Positions 56,097 through 64,000 of a stretch of DNA of 64,000 bases are shown one piece after another; within the stretch, counting starts at the first letter, position 1, and each line of letters opens with the position of its first letter. Below the pieces are notes generated by a model. It saw nothing but the letters and a program-made list of their open reading frames with translations, was not told the origin of the DNA and searched no databases. The DNA comes from Leptoclinus maculatus. Lineage: Eukaryota > Chordata > Actinopteri > Perciformes > Stichaeidae. The position numbers were made by a program, and so were the translations under genes. The stretch lies in the NCBI GenBank assembly GCA_032191485.1, contig JAVDOI010000016.1, positions 15,830,074 through 15,894,073 on the forward strand, in the 5' to 3' direction.

Positions 56097-59000
56097 GTAA
56101 ATACGACATATCTTCTACAGTGTAACTGTCTCTTTACTCAGTTTCAGGTGGTGAAAATGTCTTGTTTTACCCAATATGGATTAGTCTTTAAGAATGTTTT
56201 ATCTTTTCTTTTGAAATATGTTTTTCTTTCATTGAACTTCCATTGACAATTCTTCTCTGAGCTCATAGAAGTAAAAAGAGGAAGCAAGCATCTCGGCCTT
56301 CCTGTATGGTTAAATTAATATGAAGGTTATTTTATGTTACGGGTCCACTCTCTCTGCCCTGTCACCAGTGGAGAGCTGTGAAGAAGGGGAAATATCCGCG
56401 TTGGGTTTCTGTCCCAGTTTGTCGTGTACAGCGGTGAACTTGACCTGATTAAACACTGTAATGAGTCAGACTAAATTACTCTGACCGGTGTTGACACAGC
56501 GCCGTGTTTGCACAACTCCTTGCTGGCTTGCCGCTGGTCTATCAAACACGTCGGACATTCACTCTCCGACCACAGTCACCTTGACATTTCGCACCGGGAC
56601 AGCTGGTATGTTGTGGAGCATTTCCACCGCAAACATTACCGACTTACCTCGTACTGCAACACGGAGGCCGACACATACAATACAACATGGCGGGTGTCGT
56701 ATCGTTAGCGTAATGTTTGAGCTGATTGTGATTCATTTCACGTGGTTAGGCATGAGCAGCAGTGTTTAAGGAACTAATGAGTAATATTTTCCAGTTTTAT
56801 TGCTTTGGTGGGGCAATGCTGAATGCACGCACTGTACACACTCATCACGCTATATTCTGCTTTTCAGCTGAACCCGAATCACCTTCAGCGCATGAGCTGT
56901 TAATTCTGCACGCGGCCGAGGCAGAGGAATGGGCGACGTACTTGCAGCAGATCTTGAAATCCTCCCGAAAGTTCCGCAAGCGGTCCGTTGTGCTGTACGC
57001 GGTCGACCCGGCCAATCAGCTCCTCGGACATGACTTTGACTATTTCCAGAGCTGCGAGTGCGTCGTGCTGCTCCTCACCGGGGTGATCGTGGACATGCTC
57101 TGTGACCCTAAACTGCAGGCGGCGCTCCGGGGTCTCCTTCACCCTCCGCACAGAGTGGTGGCGCTGCTGTGCGGCGTGCCAGAGGACGACGTACCCACGG
57201 AGTGCCTCGAGGACTGGCCGAGCTGGAGGAAACTCTACGCTGACGACGAGCCCGCTCTCTACGTTTCCACCATTCTGGAGTCCATCACTGATAGTACGCA
57301 GAAACACATCACACTTCTTTTTTTTGTTTTGTGCCTTTAAAGACGTCACACTTTTGTGGTGTATTTCTGAAGCTTTTCACCCCAACAGGTTATGACTATT
57401 TAATTGTTCAGATGAAGCTGATTAGATGCCCAACGAGCAAAAGTAACCAATTAGAGAGTCGGTTCACCCAACCTATAAAAACACCACATAGTCATCTCAC
57501 TTACCTATTTACTGGTTTATGTGGTCAAGTTTGAGCTGTACTCTACTCCACTGGAATAGAAGTACATTAAATGTCATACTGTATCTGATGATCAAGATCT
57601 GACAACAAGAAATGTTTGAAAAACACTCATCATCATCATCTCGCCTTTTCCTGGTTAATCAGGTTGATCCACAGAACTAGCCGTTCTAGAGGGAACCGAT
57701 TACTGTGTTCAAACTGCGCTTTATCAAATGTTATCAACAACACACATAACACCCCACCCACGTACATCGGGTTATGGTGGTGGCAGAAGTTTCAGAGGTG
57801 AGTACCTGAAACTTCTGCATATAAAACTGAAACTATCAGCAGAGAAAGTAAACTTTCACTAACAATGCATAAACTGAGCCTTTAGCCCTCGCTGAATAAT
57901 TAGAGTACGTGTATTTAGGTGACAATATAAGTAAATCATTTCTTTGTTTTTGTATTCAATAGGCAGACGAGTGGAGGCCGAACATAAGAGCAAAGCTGTA
58001 GCTGCGGCAGAGTTGCACATCACAGCAGCCTCTTTGACGGAGGATCCCGCCACTGATGAAACAGGGGAAGTGGTGTCAGACGAGCAGCAAGAACCTGTCC
58101 TGAAGGATGAAGAACCTGTCCTGAAGGATGAAGAACCTGTCCTGAAGGACGAAGAACCTGTCCTGAAGGATGAAGAACCTGTCCTGAAGGACGAAGAACC
58201 TGTCCTGAAGGATGGAGAACCTGTCCTGAAGGATGAAGAACCTGTCCTGAAGGACGAAGAACCTGTCCTGAAGGATGAAGAACCTGTCCTGAAGGATGAA
58301 GAACCTGTCCTGAAGGATGAAGAACCTGTCCTGAAGGACGAAGAACCTGTCCTGAAGGATGAAGAACCTGTCCTGAAGGACGAAGAACCTGTCCTGAAGG
58401 ATGGAGAACCTCTCCTGAAGGATGGAGAACCTGTCCTGAAGGATGGAGAACCTGTCCTGAAGGATGGAGAACCTGTCCTGAAGGATGGAGAACCTCTCCT
58501 GAAGGACGAAGAACCTGTCCTGAAGGATGGAGAACCTGTCCTGAAGGATGGAGAACCTGTCCTGAAGGATGGAGAACCTGTCCTGAAGGATGGAGAACCT
58601 GTCCTTAAGGACGGAGAACCAGCGAGCACGCCGAACTCAACAAGCGAGGAACTTAGTACACCCACGCACCTCACCTGTCTCACCGTCCAGCCAAGCAGAG
58701 TTCTGTGCGGGGTAAGACTGAAGTGATTACATTACAACTAGTGTTTTATCGTCGGATAGACGATTACGTGCAGAAGCCATATTGATTCCAATTTCCTCTT
58801 TTTTTTTTTTAAGGAACGGGAGAAACTTTTTATCATTTTCACACATAAAGTAGATGATCGGTCGGTACCAGAGGTGGAGTTTTCATTTGAAAATGTAGCT
58901 GCAAAAAGGGTCCCAGGCACTGTGGAGAATGAATACACTATAAGTGTCACTGCACCTGGTAAGTGTCTCCAGGAAGTCATTGATCTGAAGCTGTTTGGGG

Positions 59001-59397
59001 TTTTTTTTTTTCAGTGTTGATGGCAACATCTTGAAAACTGCAATCTGAAATGACTGTATTTTCTGTTTCTCCCCACTAGATATGCCTGCTGGAGTGGTAT
59101 CACTCACCATGTACTCTGACCAATGCTGCGTCAGCCTGAGGCCGGTTACGTATTACACCAACATGGGGGAAGTCAGTCGGTATCTTGAAGATGCCGCCGA
59201 TCCTGTTAACTTCATCTGCCAGGTGAGAGCCTCATGCAGAAACGTTCTCTTTTCATTTCTCATTTGGAGGCGTGTGGCCTGTTGTTTATTGTTAGCAGAG
59301 ATAACACCTAAACACTTTATTAGGGCAGGAGTTGTGCAGTGTGCAAATACTCTGGCACATGCCCAAGAATTGGAGAGATTACCCTAAATAAAGGCCA

Positions 59398-59428
<31 letters not shown>

Positions 59429-62400
59429 AACTGCAGCAGCGGTGAAGTTGAGGCACCGTTAAATAAAAAAAGTAAACGTGATGTGGCGTTACAGGAAAAT
59501 CAAAAAGCATCAAAGAGCAGTATGTCAGCCATTCACAAGCTGAACACACACAATATCATCCGAGGGTTTTTATAGGGATCAATGGACCAATGGTGTTTCT
59601 TCAGCCCACAACTTTAATAATCCAATCATTGTAAGAACATATAATAATCTAAATGTCATTATATATGCATTTATTAGGATCTGTATGTTTCCTTGCGTTG
59701 GATCAACAATTTAAGGACTCTGAAAACAAGAAAACTTATCTTTGTAAGAGTGCTCTCGACCAGACAGGAGCATAAAATATAATATGACTATAACTACGAA
59801 CAAAATAGGAACAAATCGTGGATACAAACAAAAATAAGAGGAAATTTGTTTTCATGTTGCTTCCTGCACGAGGCCCATTATGACATTTAACCTAACGTCG
59901 ATAGCTCTCCATGTCATGTGAGTCATTCTGTACTTTCAGGCCTTCAACTTGACGTCCAATGCAACCGAATCACTGGACAAAATGCTAACTGACTCGTTGA
60001 AATCCATGATGCCCGCAACGGGTCTTCAGCTGTTTGGAATCAGACAGATTGAAGAAGACAATATGGCGGCATGTGAGTACATTTCTTCTGATTTAGTCGA
60101 GGGCATTCCCCAAATATTTTCCCACGGTTGGGGGCAGATGTGCTGTTGTTGCAGATCTGTCAGGAGAACATATCTGGAAGCATTTGAAAGCATATATCTG
60201 GTTTTTGGATGGATCACTATGAACCCTCGGAGAGTAAAAGCATATTTTAGGAGTCAACCTACCGTCGTAGGGACGGTTTTATCTGATCGCCTTTTGTCCT
60301 TCAGATCAGCGTAACGAGGAGCTTCCCACGCTGCTCCACTTCGCTGCTAAGTACGGCCTGAAGAAGCTGACCACCAGTCTCCTTCAGTGTCCCGGGGCGC
60401 TGCAGGCTTACAGCGTGATGAACAAGTCTGGAGACTACCCAAACACGCTGGCAGAGAAGAGCGGCTTCTCGGATCTCAGACAGTTCATGGACGAATTTGT
60501 TGTAAGTCCGTTGATGAGAGCTCATTTCTATGTGGTCTCCGGCGATGTGTCGGATCTTTTCAGTTCACCCTGTGACCGTCTCTCGTGTTCAAACAAATGT
60601 AGGAGACGGCAGGCATGCTCAAGTCTCACATTGAGGACTCCATCCACACAGAGGAAGGTGCAGAGGTGTACGAGTCGATGTCAAAAAACTCTCAAGACAT
60701 CATGATGAAGTACTCGGGTTGCCCGGAGGACATATACGAGTCGATGCTGGGGATTGACCCTGAATGTGCAGAGGACCTATGTAAGATGAACATGATTTTA
60801 TTTATTGGTACGAACAATGATGACGTTTACAAAAACGTATGGTTAAACAATTGCAGCTTTTTTTTTTTTTCAGATGAGGTGATGACTGCAGTAGACGAGA
60901 ACCCAGAGGAAGCTATGCTGAGGAAGTTCTTCCAAGGTATACGTTTGAAGTAATGACCTTAAATAGCAGCATTTATACCATAGTATAGTGTATATAATAT
61001 AGTGTGGGTAAATGTGCTGTGTCCTTCAGCAAAACCACATGCCAGCGTCAACCAGGACAACACTGACCACCTTACAAGTGAGGGGGAGGAAAAGGGAAGT
61101 CATCATGACTTTTATGAAATTGAAGAAGAGGAGGATCCATACAACCTCTGTCCAGAGGATATCTATGATACTGTGGATGCAAACGACAGCTTCAACCCAG
61201 CAATCCTGAACCGCCCACCGGCCCCCATCCCCAGAACTGAGTCCATGGCAGATCTTGAAAAGTCTCAGACCTACATCTCCAGAGGTATCGAGCCGTCTCT
61301 TTTTCTTTCCCCCAAAATCACATCAGATTTCATAAAGTTGCTCTCCAAGCAAAACTAGATAACTTCATGTTTCTGACAGTCTTCTCAGATAAAGCTGCGT
61401 CCCAGAGTAGAACGATGGAAACGGGATATCCTGCAGGTAAAGCACAGTTTGAGATTCTTTATTTATTTTTTTGTAAAACTGGTTATAATCTCATCAGCAT
61501 GGTAAGAGCCAAATATAAATATATTGATGTTGTAACGTACTACCAAAGGTTAGTAGAACAGGCCTTGCACTTTACTTTACTAAGCTTTAGGCTTGAGTTA
61601 ATTCTCTAGTAAACGTTACCTACGTTACCTAACGATTCCAATGTTACAATGTCTGTTGATTCAGTACTTCAGTGTGTTTGTTCAAATATCACTCAAGACA
61701 AACACAATCCTTACACCTTAACTCCAATCGGTGGTGGAATGTCACTAAGTACATTTAAGTACTTAAGTACAACTTTGAGGTACTTGTGCTTTACTTGAGA
61801 TTATCCACTTCATGCTACTTTATACTTCTACTCCACTACATTTGTCACAGCAGCTTTAGTTAACAGTTACTTTGCAGGTTTAGATTATTAATAGGAAATA
61901 TAAATCAACTAATAAATCCTGATGTGTTTTTACATTGTAAACTATGCAGCAGTATATAAAGTAATGTAGATTCACCCTACCTTCACCAGCTGCAACATTA
62001 AAGTGAAGAGCACATCAATGCATCACTAATTATAATCCAGTAATATCATATGTATAATACTGATATACTGTTATTGTTTAATGTTGGTATTTTCAGTACA
62101 TTTTGATGCTGGTTCTTTTACTTAAGTAGAATTTTGAATACTTCCTCCACCACTGTATCTAATCACCCATACATGTTAACATTTTTACATGTCAACTTTT
62201 TTACTTTTTTTTCTCGACATAGTTTTTTTTGTAGTGTAAAAGTGTCAAATGTCCCGATGTTTGATAAGTCCTCTGCTTTTGTTAAAATGACGACCTTTTG
62301 CACCCATGCAGCTCAGCCTGCGGAGGCCCCCCCCTCTCCTGCTTATGACCCCTACGCTGGGATGAAGACCCCTGGACAGAGACAGCTCATATCTCTGCAG

Positions 62401-63052
62401 GAGAGGGTGAAGGTGGGGGAAATTACCGTGGATGAGGCCGTCCAAGAGTTCAAGGCCTGGCAGTTTGACCATGAGCGGAGATCGAGCTCCATCCGCTATC
62501 AGCAGGTAGATCAACTATACGGACTCTGTGGTCGGTCGGGTGCTGATTAGTGCTCATGAAGGGATCTGACGTGTGTGCTGCTTTGGTTTTTTCAGGAAAA
62601 TCTGAAGCGATTACGGGATAGCATCAACAGACGCCACAAAGAGAGAGAGAAGACCGGAAAGGAGCTTGGTAGAATAATTTGACTATTATTTGAATATTTA
62701 TTTTATTCATTATGAATCAAATGGCTCTAATGCAGATTTGATATAAAGCTCCACAATTAACTGACTATAAGCGTATTTTTTACGGTTATCAAATGATTCA
62801 TAAATGGGCAGCACACAGTACAAATCACATCCGGCTGTTTTTAAATAAAAATGCTTATATTGGATGTGGTCTCTCCCCTACCAGATTATGAGATAAGTGC
62901 TCCGCTGCAGAGGAACTTATACTGGGGCCCCAACGTGACGTTAGAGTGTTCTGTGTACGAGCCGGCACCCAGAATGGTGGCTCCTCTTCCTCCGGTGCCT
63001 CCGAGTATCCAGCGTGGCAGCTGGAAGACAGGAAGCACGTCCAGCACATCCA
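56066..63052 (+). CDS. pik3ap1: pik3ap1 (BCAP), PI3-kinase adaptor protein 1; 14 coding exons, 3' end outside the window
   Basis: Seen: fourteen GT-AG exons join in phase to 2803 nt (934 codons plus one base). Domain order is TIR-like (about residues 15-150), an acidic heptad array (196-370), the DBB region with its IPT-like fold (about 390-530), ankyrin-like repeats (about 543-608), a YxxM cluster, an acidic tyrosine-rich stretch, a KTPGQRQL coiled-coil block, and a proline-rich tail. YxxM motifs are at Y476 (YTNM), Y631 (YESM), Y653 (YESM) and Y668 (YEVM). Family knowledge: BCAP is a cytoplasmic adaptor in B cells and myeloid cells. It is tyrosine-phosphorylated after BCR engagement, binds p85 SH2 domains through YxxM, and uses its TIR domain in TLR signalling. 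The human protein has 805 residues, and the excess here is mainly the array. Inference: a functional gene, since no stop or frameshift occurs. The start has an in-frame TGA 15 nt upstream (56051-56053), A at -3 and G at +4. The last human exons have no counterpart before base 64000. Confidence 0.95.
56508..56708 (+). other. Unidentified coding-like patch in pik3ap1 intron 1
   Basis: An ORF of 66 codons rich in His, Tyr, Trp and Ser (for example RDSWYVVEHFHRKHYRLTSY) ends at TAG 56706-56708. Its composition looks more protein-like than the surrounding intron. No splice signals tie it to pik3ap1, and I do not recognise the family. It could be a transposon or retrocopy fragment, a lineage-specific exon, or chance. 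Confidence 0.2.
56868..57293 (+). CDS. pik3ap1: pik3ap1 exon 2, TIR-like domain
   Basis: Acceptor TTTTCAG and donor ATA|GTACGC bound this exon, which encodes residues 11-152 and most of the N-terminal TIR-like domain. Landmarks shared with human BCAP are AEEWATYLQ, the hydrophobic CVVLLLTGV strand, LHPPHRVVALLCGV, and DDEPALYV near the end. In the family this domain links BCAP to the MyD88/TIRAP branch of Toll-like receptor signalling. The antisense strand is also open over most of the exon, but only the sense frame shows homology. Confidence 0.95.
57963..58711 (+). CDS. pik3ap1: pik3ap1 exon 3, expanded acidic heptad-repeat linker
   Basis: This 749-nt exon enters in phase 1 after TTCAATAG and leaves in phase 0 at GGG|GTAAGA (residues 153-402). 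The first 43 residues are alanine- and glutamate-rich. Then come 25 complete copies of a seven-residue unit (EPVLKDE or EPVLKDG, residues 196-370), a serine/threonine-rich spacer, and LTVQPSRVLCG, which matches the human segment that opens the DBB region. In human BCAP the whole linker between TIR and DBB is roughly 50 residues, so the exon has grown about fivefold. The 21-bp period keeps the frame at any copy number. Confidence 0.92.
58091..58615 (+). repeat. In-frame coding minisatellite, 25 units of 21 bp, in pik3ap1 exon 3
   Basis: Twenty-five uninterrupted units of the form GAACCTGTCCTGAAGGATGA plus one base run with no indel. A 26th copy decays after its first two codons. Most variation is synonymous (GAT/GAC) or a GAA/GGA change at codon 7, giving E or G. 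Three further changes stand out: CTC for GTC in units 16 and 20, and TTA in the last unit. Units 1-15 end in E except 6 and 15; units 16-25 end in G except 20. The product is acidic and proline-spaced, and probably extended or disordered. Confidence 0.97.
58814..58958 (+). CDS. pik3ap1: pik3ap1 exon 4, DBB domain (first part)
   Basis: The acceptor follows a run of T residues (TTTTAAG) and the donor is CCTG|GTAAGT. The exon encodes residues 403-450. The stretch VENEYTISVTAP is almost identical to human BCAP and places the exon in the IPT/TIG-like half of the DBB region, which is shared by Dof, BCAP and BANK1. Confidence 0.93.
59080..59222 (+). CDS. pik3ap1: pik3ap1 exon 5, DBB domain with the YTNM motif
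   Basis: Acceptor CCCACTAG and donor CAG|GTGAGA bound residues 451-498. The exon contains YYTNMGEV, the equivalent of human YYTDMEEI, so Y476 lies in a YxxM motif able to bind the p85 SH2 domain. It ends with DPVNFICQ, matching human NPVEFMCQ. Confidence 0.94.
59401..59430 (+). repeat. (GAA)10 microsatellite in pik3ap1 intron 5
   Basis: Ten perfect GAA/AAG triplets lie in the intron between exons 5 and 6. The rest of intron 5 (59223-59939) shows nothing recognisable. Confidence 0.95.
59940..60072 (+). CDS. pik3ap1: pik3ap1 exon 6, end of DBB domain
   Basis: This exon encodes residues 499-542 between a TACTTTCAG acceptor and a CAT|GTGAGT donor. The motif LDKMLTDSLKSMMPATGLQL aligns without gaps to the human helix LDKLLTESLKNNIPASGLHL. 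It is followed by FGIRQIEEDNM, and a phase 1 donor. Confidence 0.94.
60305..60501 (+). CDS. pik3ap1: pik3ap1 exon 7, ankyrin-like repeats
   Basis: Residues 543-608 begin QRNEELPTLLHFAAKYGLKK, the hallmark of the ankyrin-like segment. CPGALQAYSV and YPNTLAEKSGFSDLRQFMDE follow. The acceptor is CCTTCAG and the donor GTT|GTAAGT. Confidence 0.95.
60603..60780 (+). CDS. pik3ap1: pik3ap1 exon 8, YxxM cluster
   Basis: Residues 609-667 carry two YESM motifs (Y631, Y653) and begin a third, YEVM (Y668), completed in exon 9. These match the human Y420/Y445/Y460 cluster that recruits the p85 subunit of PI3K. MLKSHIEDSI at the start matches human MLKSHIKEEL. Confidence 0.94.
60874..60936 (+). CDS. pik3ap1: pik3ap1 exon 9
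   Basis: A 63-nt exon in phase 1 on both sides, after a strong poly-T tract and CAG. It completes YEVM and encodes AMLRKFFQ, the equivalent of human SMIRKFLE. Skipping it would keep the frame but delete the third YxxM motif of the cluster. Confidence 0.92.
61030..61284 (+). CDS. pik3ap1: pik3ap1 exon 10, acidic tyrosine-rich segment
   Basis: This 255-nt exon, phase 1 on both sides, encodes residues 689-773. DIYDTVDANDSFN corresponds to human DVYHTVDDDEAFS, and RPPAPIPRTES is a proline-rich SH3-type segment. DFYEIEEEED is another acidic tyrosine motif. The acceptor is CCTTCAG and the donor AGAG|GTATCG. Confidence 0.93.
61389..61436 (+). CDS. pik3ap1: pik3ap1 exon 11, small symmetric exon
   Basis: A 48-nt exon, phase 1 on both sides, between TTCTCAG and GCAG|GTAAAG (residues 774-789). 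Its sequence is poorly conserved, so it rests on splice signals, phase and position. It could be alternative, since skipping keeps the frame. Confidence 0.75.
61731..62156. mobile_element. Non-autonomous DNA element (MITE) in pik3ap1 intron 11
   Basis: The block starts with GTGGTGGAATG and ends with CTTCCTCCACCAC, giving short imperfect terminal inverted repeats. Inside are the phrases AAGTACTTAAGTAC, TACTTTATACTTCTACTCCA and CTACATTTGTCACAGC, which I recognise from a MITE very abundant in percomorph fish. It has no coding capacity. It makes up about half of intron 11. Confidence 0.7.
62312..62505 (+). CDS. pik3ap1: pik3ap1 exon 12, KTPGQRQL coiled-coil block
   Basis: Residues 790-854 include YDPYAGMKTPGQRQLISLQE, nearly identical to human BCAP. 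VDEAVQEFKAWQ and RYQQ follow at the donor CAG|GTAGAT. The DPYAGM/KTPGQRQL block is diagnostic for PIK3AP1. The acceptor is CCATGCAG. Confidence 0.96.
62596..62668 (+). CDS. pik3ap1: pik3ap1 exon 13
   Basis: This exon encodes ENLKRLRDSINRRHKEREKT and a few more residues (855-878), the basic end of the coiled coil. It matches human ENLKRLRDSITRRQREKQKS. The donor is CTTG|GTAGAA. Confidence 0.95.
62885..63052 (+). CDS. pik3ap1: pik3ap1 exon 14, proline-rich C-terminal region
   Basis: Residues 879-934 include a tyrosine motif (VYEPAPR, as human VYESGPR) and APLPPVPPS, a likely SH3 ligand. GSWKTGSTSSTSS corresponds to human GDWKTDSTSSTAS. The exon ends in phase 1 at TCCA|GTGAGT. No following exon is recognisable up to base 64000. 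Confidence 0.93.
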
Positions 63053-64000
63053 GTGAGTCCCAACGCTTTTTTCTGTTTGTTTGTTTTGTTTGTTTGTGGG
63101 TCAGAAGTGTAACTGAACACAGTTCACAAAATCTTCGTCAGAAGGGTCAGAAGCACTTCTGATGAGTGCCTTGTACCTGTTTCAATTAGTTGGATATTTG
63201 AGAGGAATAGCTAAAAGTCTTATTTTATACTCTTCATGTGATTGCACATGACAGAATGCACCAATATGCACCAACAAAACAACAATCCCCCTCAGTGACT
63301 TGATGCTTCTGGCACTCGTCACCTCACAACCACGAGACACAAATAGAAAAAGGTTCAGTCAAATTAGTTTTTAACCAGCACCCATGTGCAACACTGTGTT
63401 TGTGGTCAGAACTGTATCTCAATAATAAGGACCTAAGTGTAGGTTCTCAGCTCTTGACATGGGTTACAACAGTAAATTCATGAGCTCGCGTTCCGCCCGT
63501 ACGTAGAGGGGAGGCTTCATTTGTTTTTATTCAGGAACAATAATTTCTCAACGTGTTTCGGCTTCAGACGTCATCCATCACGTCGTTGGTCTAAAACGAT
63601 ACAAACCTCAATACGGAAAACTTCCTGGATTACTTGACACGCGATCGTCACTACCGTCACTAGTAAGACGAGGATGGTGTGTCCGTGTTGCTCCACCTTC
63701 GAAGGGTTTGTGAAAGGGAACTCATTGAGTGTTGCACATTCGATCGCATCACCCGGGTGTGCCGATCAACGGGACGAAGGGAAAACAAGCATTTCCTGGC
63801 ACCGTTTCACTCCGGTCCTAAAAAACTCCCACTGGCTTCCTGTCTCCCACTGGATCAAGTAGAAAATCCTGGTCTTCACCTACAAAGCCTTTCTACAACT
63901 GTAGAATTCAATTCAATTTTATTTGCACAGGCCAATATCACACATTTGGGCTTTACACTCTTCATTTAAAATTAAGGATTTACAAGCAGTTATACTAACC
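63053..64000 (+). other. pik3ap1 intron 14 (partial) with LINE and SINE-like fragments
   Basis: No exon matching the last part of BCAP was found here. Bases 63790-63895 encode a decayed LINE reverse-transcriptase C-terminus (HWLPVSHWIK, then a stop, then KILVFTYKAF), typical of L2/Rex-type elements. It is followed at about 63904-63955 by a stretch (AATTCAATTCAATTTTATTT onward) found at the end of many fish retroelements. The remainder is unremarkable. Confidence 0.6.
63790..63895 (+). mobile_element. Degenerate LINE reverse-transcriptase C-terminal fragment
   Basis: The translation reads HWLPVSHWIK, then an in-frame TAG, then KILVFTYKAFLQL. This matches the 'HWLPV..RI.FKILVLTYKAL' block near the end of the reverse transcriptase in L2- and Rex-type fish LINEs. 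A dead fragment. Confidence 0.65.

Noticed and set aside
56900..57349. A 149-codon minus-strand frame
   Set aside because: Antisense of the GC-rich pik3ap1 TIR exon; the translation has no recognisable domain.
58091..58615. Possible CRISPR-like array
   Set aside because: The repeats are contiguous 21-bp units without spacers, inside a vertebrate exon: a minisatellite.
57859..58683. A 274-codon minus-strand frame of FRTGSPS-type repeats
   Set aside because: It is the antisense of the pik3ap1 coding minisatellite. The sense frame has splice sites, correct phase and homologous flanks.

Overview
This is a vertebrate nuclear locus, almost certainly a ray-finned fish and probably a percomorph. 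Two spliced genes with canonical GT-AG introns can be rebuilt exon by exon. The non-coding DNA is full of simple repeats ((CA)n, (GA)n, long poly-G/poly-C) and of interspersed elements that I recognise as common in spiny-rayed fish. There is no operon structure and nothing bacterial.

Layout. (1) 1-19826 is gene-free and lies 3' of fam204a. It holds simple repeats, decayed LINE fragments, fish interspersed repeats and a nested pair of DNA transposons at 12414-14707: a hAT element interrupted by a TTAA-flanked Kolobok-like element that carries a THAP-domain ORF. (2) 19827-36301, minus strand: fam204a, six coding exons, 708 nt including the stop, 235 predicted residues. Three of its splice sites sit against unusual low-complexity tracts: about 950 bp of CT repeat at the last 5' splice site, a (TG)n tract at the exon 2 acceptor, and poly-C at the exon 4 acceptor. 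(3) 36302-56065 is intergenic, with a CCAAT/ETS-type promoter for fam204a at its left end. It has no convincing gene, several simple repeats and two recognisable interspersed repeats. (4) 56066 to beyond 63052, plus strand: pik3ap1 (BCAP, the B-cell/TLR adaptor for PI3-kinase). Fourteen coding exons are present and in phase: 2803 nt, 934 codons. The 3' end lies past the window. Exon 3 contains an in-frame 25-copy minisatellite of 21 bp encoding a seven-residue acidic repeat between the TIR and DBB domains. The human protein has only a short linker there.

The two genes are divergently transcribed about 19.8 kb apart, and nothing suggests that they act in one pathway. Pik3ap1 passes B-cell-receptor and Toll-like-receptor signals to the p85 subunit of PI3K through four YxxM motifs, all present here. 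Fam204a is a conserved protein without an established function. The best leads are the coding minisatellite in pik3ap1, the two-ORF Kolobok-like element, and the repeats abutting fam204a splice sites. All identifications rest on reading the translation and on family knowledge; no database search was run.
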